This document shows positions 7,660-12,930 of a stretch of DNA of 12,930 bases, in pieces; the stretch's first letter is position 1, and each line of letters starts with the position of its first letter. The notes below the pieces were generated by a model that worked only from the letters and a program-made list of their open reading frames with translations, searched no databases and had not been told where the DNA came from. The DNA comes from Candidatus Omnitrophota bacterium (lineage in GTDB: Bacteria; Omnitrophota; Gorgyraeia; S143-82): positions 1 through 12,930 of the forward strand of contig JALVWL010000089.1 in the NCBI GenBank assembly GCA_027034965.1. The letters run 5' to 3'. The position numbers and the translations under genes are program-made.

Positions 7660-7685
7660 TAGCAAACAAAAGGCTTGAGTGATAA
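7659..7685. promoter_or_regulatory. CIRCE-like operator (HrcA binding site)
   Basis: The element has the exact 9-9-9 layout of CIRCE (TTAGCACTC-N9-GAGTGCTAA). The left arm TTAGCAAAC matches 7 of 9 and the right arm GAGTGATAA matches 8 of 9. It begins at the last base of the -10 and covers the expected transcription start, ahead of groES, which is where HrcA operators usually sit. hrcA itself is not in this window. The match is degenerate but the spacing and location make it convincing. Confidence 0.72.
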
Positions 7686-7760
7686 ATTCGTGTGATATTG
7701 GGTGGCAGCTGTTTCGTAGGGGAAATCGAGGATAGGAAGGGTTATCAGTTAGTTAAAAAC

Positions 7761-7768
7761 AAGGAGGT
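7761..7768 (+). promoter_or_regulatory. Full-length Shine-Dalgarno of groES
   Basis: AAGGAGGT is complementary to the whole anti-Shine-Dalgarno core and stands 6 nt before the ATG at 7775. It is consistent with very high expression of the chaperonin. Confidence 0.85.
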
Positions 7769-7774
7769 GGTTAT

Positions 7775-9720
<1,946 letters not shown>

Positions 9721-9750
9721 TACTGAAAAGTTTCCTCTTCAGTGGAGACG

Positions 9751-9780
9751 AAGGGAGGCAGTGATACTGCCTCCCTTTTT
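9751..9780 (+). terminator. Rho-independent terminator of groES-groEL
   Basis: GGGAGGCAGT (9753-9762), loop GAT, and ACTGCCTCCC (9766-9775) form a perfect 10-bp stem, extended to 12 bp by flanking AA/TT. It is followed by a run of T (9776-9780) and further T-rich sequence. It lies 30 bp after the groEL stop and is the only strong intrinsic terminator in the window. Confidence 0.95.
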
Positions 9781-9804
9781 ATCTTTTATCAAGGATGCAG
9801 AAGG

Positions 9805-9816
9805 AAGAATGAAGCA
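9805..9816. repeat. Inverted partner of the heptamer repeats
   Basis: AAGAATGAAGCA is the exact reverse complement of 9995-10006. A second inverted match, AGAATGGAG at 9926-9934, is the reverse complement of 9880-9888. The family is therefore present on both strands and long-range pairing in RNA is possible. Confidence 0.65.
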
Positions 9817-9864
9817 CGAAGGACTCTTATTTACTGGGATATTTTTCTTCCTTAATAAAAATTT

Positions 9865-9900
9865 CCTTCATTCTCCATGCTCCATTCTTCATGCTTGATT
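9865..9900. repeat. Heptamer array, copy 1
   Basis: Five consecutive 7-nt units can be read from 9866: CTTCATT, CTCCATG, CTCCATT, CTTCATG, CTTGATT. The first 25 bases (9865-9889) recur at 9982-10006 with one mismatch. Confidence 0.8.
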
Positions 9901-9981
9901 ATTGAGGAGGGAGAACGGGGAAGGGAGAATGGAGGCAGTGGATTTTTGGTTTAAAGAAACAATGCGAAATGGTGGTTTTAT

Positions 9982-10006
9982 CCTTCATTCTCCATGCTTC
10001 ATTCTT
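9982..10006. repeat. Heptamer array, copy 2
   Basis: This 25-bp segment matches 9865-9889 at 24 positions (one C to T change) and keeps the 7-nt units CTTCATT, CTCCATG, CTTCATT. Its part TGCTTCATTCTT (9995-10006) is the exact reverse complement of 9805-9816. Confidence 0.8.
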
Positions 10007-10022
10007 AAGTTTTATGTTGTGG

Positions 10023-10050
10023 ATTTGACTTTTGAGATTTGACTTTTGAG
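10023..10050. repeat. Perfect 14-bp tandem duplication
   Basis: ATTTGACTTTTGAG occurs twice in direct succession (10023-10036 and 10037-10050). Each unit is itself two similar heptamers, ATTTGAC and TTTTGAG. It lies about 43 bp upstream of the lysC -35. Confidence 0.9.
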
Positions 10051-10092
10051 TTATCTAAAATACATAATCCAGGATAATTTGGGTTAAAATTG

Positions 10093-10121
10093 TTGCCCTT
10101 TTGCGGTTATCTCTATATAAT
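10093..10121 (+). promoter_or_regulatory. Sigma70-type promoter of lysC
   Basis: TTGCCC (10093-10098) and a perfect TATAAT (10116-10121) are separated by 17 bp. The start near 10128 gives a leader of about 40 nt. AGGAGGG (10155-10161) precedes the ATG at 10169. No riboswitch-sized leader is present, so lysine control at RNA level is not supported by this sequence. Confidence 0.72.
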
Positions 10122-10168
10122 CCTTTATGGTATATGGTGGTATGTCTTTTCATTAGGAGGGTTAATAT

Positions 10169-11416
10169 ATGGCGAGGAAGGGATTGGTCGTCCAGAAATT
10201 TGGTGGTAGTTCTGTTGCCAATGTCGATAGGATTCGTAATGTGGCCAGGCGTATAGCCAGTTATTATAAAAAGGGATATTCTCTTGTAGTGGTGGTCTCT
10301 GCCTTGGGTGACACAACGGATGAGCTTGTCGAGCTGGCCCATACCATAAACCCTTCTCCTAGTCCAAGGGAGATGGATATGCTTATGGCCACGGGGGAAC
10401 AGGCCTCTTCTTCTCTTCTGACGATGGCCTTGCATAGACTAAAGATACCGGCGGTGGCATTGACTGGTCCGCAGAGCGGTATATATACAGATAAGGACCA
10501 TACCAGAGCCAAGATAGTTAAGATAATTCCAAGGCGAATAAAAGAGGAGATAAAGAAAGGTAATGTGGTTATTGTAGCGGGTTTTCAGGGTCTCTCGCCG
10601 GAGGGAGATATCGCTACGCTTGGAAGGGGTGGATCGGACCTAACGGCGGTTGCCCTTGCGAAGGCATTGGATGCAGACCTGTGCGAGATATTTACGGATG
10701 TAGAGGGCATATATACGGCTGATCCCAGGATAGTGAAGGATGCACGAAAACTAGATGTTATTACCTATGATGAGATGTTGGAAATGGCATCTCTGGGTGC
10801 TCAGGTTATGCAGGCCCGTTCGATTGAAGTGGGTAAGAAGTTTTGCGTACCCATAGTGGTCAGAAGCAGTCTTAGCAATAGACCCGGGACGTTGATTACT
10901 GAGGAGGTTGAAGGAATGGAGGGAGCGGTAGTCAGAGGAGTGAGTCTTGACAGGAGTGAGGCGAAGATAACCGTATGCGGTGTGCCGGATAGGCCCGGTA
11001 TCGCGGCAAAGATTTTTAAGGAGTTGTCGAAGGCGGGTATAAGCGTCGATGTTATAGTTCAGAATGTCAGTTCGGATGGCAGAACAGACATTTCCTTTAC
11101 TGTAGATAAATCAGATCTCAAGAAGTCAATAGATATCCTTGCAAAGGTGGTTAAGCAGATAAAGGCAAGAGATGTTATGACTGATGAAAATATATGCAGG
11201 GTCTCTATCGTAGGGGTTGGAATGAGAAATCATCCTGGTGTTGCGGCTACTATGTTTGATGTATTGGCGAAGAATAAGGTGAATATAGATATGATAACCA
11301 CTTCTGAGATAAGTATTTCCTGTATTATAAAGGATAAGGATGGAAAAAAGGCGATAAATGCCCTTCATAAGGCCTTTGGCCTTGGCAAGGGTAGGAAGGC
11401 AAAGAAGGCTAGATGA
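10169..11416 (+). CDS. lysC: Aspartate kinase
   Basis: Aspartokinase phosphorylates aspartate, the first step toward DAP, lysine, threonine and methionine. The 415-residue monofunctional enzyme has the kinase domain at 1-245, with 'KFGGSSVAN' (10-18), 'MATGEQASS' (73-81), 'GRGGSDLTA' (152-160) and 'FTDVEGIYTADPR' (175-187). Two ACT domains follow at about 266-332 and 344-410. The first carries 'GVPDRPGIAAKIF' and the second 'GVGMRNHPGVAATMF'; such domains bind lysine or threonine for feedback inhibition. The C-terminus has a basic tail (KGRKAKKAR). It has its own promoter and AGGAGGG before the ATG. The stop overlaps the next gene as ATGA. An internal ribosome site and ATG at residue 250 may yield a separate regulatory subunit. 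Function is near certain; effector specificity cannot be read. Confidence 0.97.
   Translation: MARKGLVVQKFGGSSVANVDRIRNVARRIASYYKKGYSLVVVVSALGDTTDELVELAHTINPSPSPREMDMLMATGEQASSSLLTMALHRLKIPAVALTGPQSGIYTDKDHTRAKIVKIIPRRIKEEIKKGNVVIVAGFQGLSPEGDIATLGRGGSDLTAVALAKALDADLCEIFTDVEGIYTADPRIVKDARKLDVITYDEMLEMASLGAQVMQARSIEVGKKFCVPIVVRSSLSNRPGTLITEEVEGMEGAVVRGVSLDRSEAKITVCGVPDRPGIAAKIFKELSKAGISVDVIVQNVSSDGRTDISFTVDKSDLKKSIDILAKVVKQIKARDVMTDENICRVSIVGVGMRNHPGVAATMFDVLAKNKVNIDMITTSEISISCIIKDKDGKKAINALHKAFGLGKGRKAKKAR
10902..11416 (+). other. Possible in-frame internal translation unit: aspartokinase beta subunit
   Basis: AGGAGGT (10902-10908) stands 7 nt before an in-frame ATG at 10916, codon 250 of lysC. 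Translation from there would give a 166-residue protein made only of the linker and both ACT domains. Bacillus and corynebacterial aspartokinases of the alpha2-beta2 class make such a beta subunit from an internal start at an equivalent place and of similar size. The ribosome site is as good as those of real genes here. Actual use is inference. Confidence 0.6.
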
Positions 11417-12243
11417 AGCTCTCGATAGTTATCCCCGCATATAATGAGGAAAAGCGTATTGGTTTTTTATTAAACGATTATCTGAAGTTCATCCACGAAA
11501 ATGGATTGAAATGGGAGCTGGTGGTAGTAGTAAATAATTCTGTAGACCGTACCGAGGATATCGTCAAGAATGTGCAGGCCAGGTACCATTCCAAGGTAAA
11601 ACTCCTGGTGTTTCAGTATCCTATAGGCAAGGGCGGTGCCCTAATAGAGGGGTTGTCTGCAGCGGATGGTGATTTTCTGGCATATATAGATGCAGACAAT
11701 AGCGTTGTCCCAAATGAATTGTATAAGCTCTATCGCGTGGTAATCGAAAAGAGGAGGGCAATTGTCTTGGGATCGAGGTGGCTGGCCTCGAGTATCATAG
11801 AGCCTCCTCTACCGCTTGGCCGCCTGCTCGCCAGCCGGATATATAATTTTCTTGTAAATATCCTGTTCGGGTTGGGTTTGAGAGATACACAGTGCGGGGC
11901 AAAGATACTTCATCGACGGTTGTTTGAAAATATAAGATCTCAATTGTTTATCGCTGATATGTCGTTTGATGTAAATCTATTATACATAGCTAAGCGCCTG
12001 GGCTATGAGTTGATAGAGCTTCCAATACTGTGGTATAACCAGAGCGGCTCCAAAGTGAGGGTATTAAAGACCGGTATATTGATGTTTTTGTCGCTTGTCA
12101 GGTTGAGGCTCTTTTATTCTCCGTTCAGAAGGTTTGTTCCCATAGGAGAGAAGATATTCGCACCCCTGCGCAGGAGATGGAGTGGTATGTACAGTAGTGA
12201 TTATTTTAGTGTAAAGAGGGCAGAGCTTGAGAAGGCCGGCTGA
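11413..12243 (+). CDS. Family 2 glycosyltransferase, DPM1/ALG5-like
   Basis: A 276-residue GT-A fold transferase that probably moves a sugar from a nucleotide donor to a lipid-phosphate or other envelope acceptor at the inner face of the membrane. Seen: 'LSIVIPAYNEEKRI' (3-16) at the nucleotide site, 'PIGKGGALIEGL' (70-81), the DXD motif 'IDADNSV' with Asp93 and Asp95, 'LGSRW' (119-123), and 'RDTQCGAKIL' (157-166), a hallmark of the polyprenyl-phosphate glycosyltransferase group. Hydrophobic stretches at about 138-155 and 220-235 could touch the membrane, but there is no clear multi-span domain. Its ATG overlaps the lysC stop by 4 bases, which implies translational coupling. The C-terminal ~40 residues are basic and not recognised. 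Sugar and acceptor are unknown. Confidence 0.87.
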   Translation: MKLSIVIPAYNEEKRIGFLLNDYLKFIHENGLKWELVVVVNNSVDRTEDIVKNVQARYHSKVKLLVFQYPIGKGGALIEGLSAADGDFLAYIDADNSVVPNELYKLYRVVIEKRRAIVLGSRWLASSIIEPPLPLGRLLASRIYNFLVNILFGLGLRDTQCGAKILHRRLFENIRSQLFIADMSFDVNLLYIAKRLGYELIELPILWYNQSGSKVRVLKTGILMFLSLVRLRLFYSPFRRFVPIGEKIFAPLRRRWSGMYSSDYFSVKRAELEKAG

Positions 12244-12244
12244 T

Positions 12245-12930
12245 ATGGTGGTATATGTAGGGGTCTTTGCCTATAATGAGGAAAGGATTATCCTAAAGAA
12301 TCTTGAGAGCATACTCTCACAGGAGTTGTCCTGTGTTGATGATATGAGGGTTTTTGTTGTCTCTTCTGGTTCTACAGACAGAACCGATGATCTTGTAATC
12401 GAGGTGGTGCAAAGGGATGCCAGGGTCATTTTGATTACCCAGGGAAATAGACTAGGTAAGGCGAACGCTATTAATGAGTTCCTGAAGATGGTCCCTGATA
12501 ATGCAATATGTGTGATGGTAAGCGCTGATGTTGTCCTGGCGAATAGGGATTGTCTGTGCAGGATGATTGCTCCGTTTCAGGATGAAGAGGTGGGAATGAC
12601 TGCCTCACACCCTGTCCCAATAGACGATAACTCCAGGTTAATTGGCAGGATTGTGAATATTTTGTGGGAGATGAAGCATAGAGTAAGTCTTATCTATCCA
12701 AAGACTGGAGAGATGATTGCCTTTAGAAAGGTTTTTAATGCTATGCCAGAGGATGTGCTGGTCGATGAGGCCTATATTGAATGGGAGATAGAACGAAGGG
12801 GATGGAAGATAGTCTATGTTCCGGATGCTATTGTAAACAATAAGGGGCCTGAGAGTATTGGAGAATTTATAAGGCAGAGAAAGAGGATATATATCGGACA
12901 TAAGTTGTTAGAGAGGAAGTTGGCCTATAG
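12245..12930 (+). CDS. Family 2 glycosyltransferase, 3' end outside window
   Basis: The frame starts at the ATG at 12245, one base after the previous stop, and stays open for 228 codons to the right edge. It begins 'VVYVGVFAYNEERII' (GT2 nucleotide-binding strand). It continues with 'SSGSTDRTDD' (40-49), 'GNRLGKANAINEFL' (67-80), 'SADVVLAN' with Asp95 in place of a full DXD, and 'DEAYIEWEIERRGWKIVYVPDA' (174-195) with the likely catalytic acid Asp174 or Glu175. 'RQRKRIYIGH' (210-219) sits where processive enzymes carry their QxxRW-like motif, so it may belong to the processive/cellulose-synthase-like branch with membrane spans beyond the edge. It is probably the third gene of the lysC transcript. 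The substrate is unknown. Confidence 0.85.
   Translation, partial: MVVYVGVFAYNEERIILKNLESILSQELSCVDDMRVFVVSSGSTDRTDDLVIEVVQRDARVILITQGNRLGKANAINEFLKMVPDNAICVMVSADVVLANRDCLCRMIAPFQDEEVGMTASHPVPIDDNSRLIGRIVNILWEMKHRVSLIYPKTGEMIAFRKVFNAMPEDVLVDEAYIEWEIERRGWKIVYVPDAIVNNKGPESIGEFIRQRKRIYIGHKLLERKLAY

Larger units (their letters stand above)
9781..10092. other. Non-coding spacer with heptameric repeats
   Basis: The interval between the groEL terminator and the lysC promoter shows no convincing gene. It holds YTYCATK-type heptamers in two forward arrays, related heptamers on the other strand, a polypurine-rich stretch (about 9904-9937) and a perfect 14-bp tandem duplication, each given separately. 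Open frames crossing it have no family resemblance or good ribosome site. Confidence 0.7.

Noticed and set aside
9865..10006. Heptamer arrays as a CRISPR
   Set aside because: Units are 7 nt with no unique spacers and there are no cas genes.
10122..10168. Lysine riboswitch in front of lysC
   Set aside because: The predicted leader is only about 40 nt, far below the size of the L box, and no such fold is visible.

Overview
The window looks like chromosomal DNA from an uncultivated Gram-negative-type bacterium. The best guess is Candidatus Omnitrophota (formerly OP3) or a neighbouring candidate phylum. That rests on recognition by eye: the SMC head wording, the 'VASGNDF' form of the DapF N-terminus, and a secreted protein starting with a 'YPSPYGEY' motif followed by 'ELRA..AIG' repeats. 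Codon use leans strongly to ATA for Ile and AGG/AGA for Arg, and most genes have a strong AAGGAGG-type Shine-Dalgarno. All real genes lie on the + strand. There are no tRNA or rRNA genes, insertion sequences or CRISPR arrays, so this is mostly a core-genome region with a few accessory elements.

Layout: (1) 1-2323, the 3' two thirds of an SMC chromosome-segregation ATPase, cut off at its 5' end, with an unusually small non-coiled segment where the hinge should be. (2) 2472-4232, a secreted, repeat-rich, fibre-like surface protein behind an extended -10 promoter. (3) 4372-7582, a cluster led by a near-consensus promoter: dapF, dapA, an MBL-fold hydrolase, and a class I methyltransferase overlapping the hydrolase. 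(4) 7631-9777, a groES-groEL heat-shock operon with a sigma70-type promoter, a degenerate CIRCE (HrcA) operator directly after the -10, and a strong intrinsic terminator. (5) 9778-10168, a non-coding spacer with heptameric repeat arrays on both strands, a perfect 14-bp tandem duplication and a good promoter. (6) 10169-12930, aspartate kinase (lysC) overlapping a GT2 glycosyltransferase by 4 bases, followed by a second GT2 that runs off the right edge.

How the genes work together: lysC (first step), dapA (branch-point step) and dapF (last epimerisation before meso-DAP) all belong to the aspartate/diaminopimelate pathway that supplies lysine and peptidoglycan. They sit in two separate transcription units in this window, and dapB and the middle pathway steps are absent. 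The two glycosyltransferases joined to lysC suggest a cell-envelope theme. SMC and GroESL are housekeeping genes.

The most noteworthy points are: an internal Shine-Dalgarno plus ATG in lysC, placed to make a separate ACT-domain regulatory subunit; the apparently reduced SMC hinge; the CIRCE-like operator; the fibre-like secreted protein with ~18-residue repeats; and the heptameric non-coding repeats. I did not find a clearly new multi-gene system.
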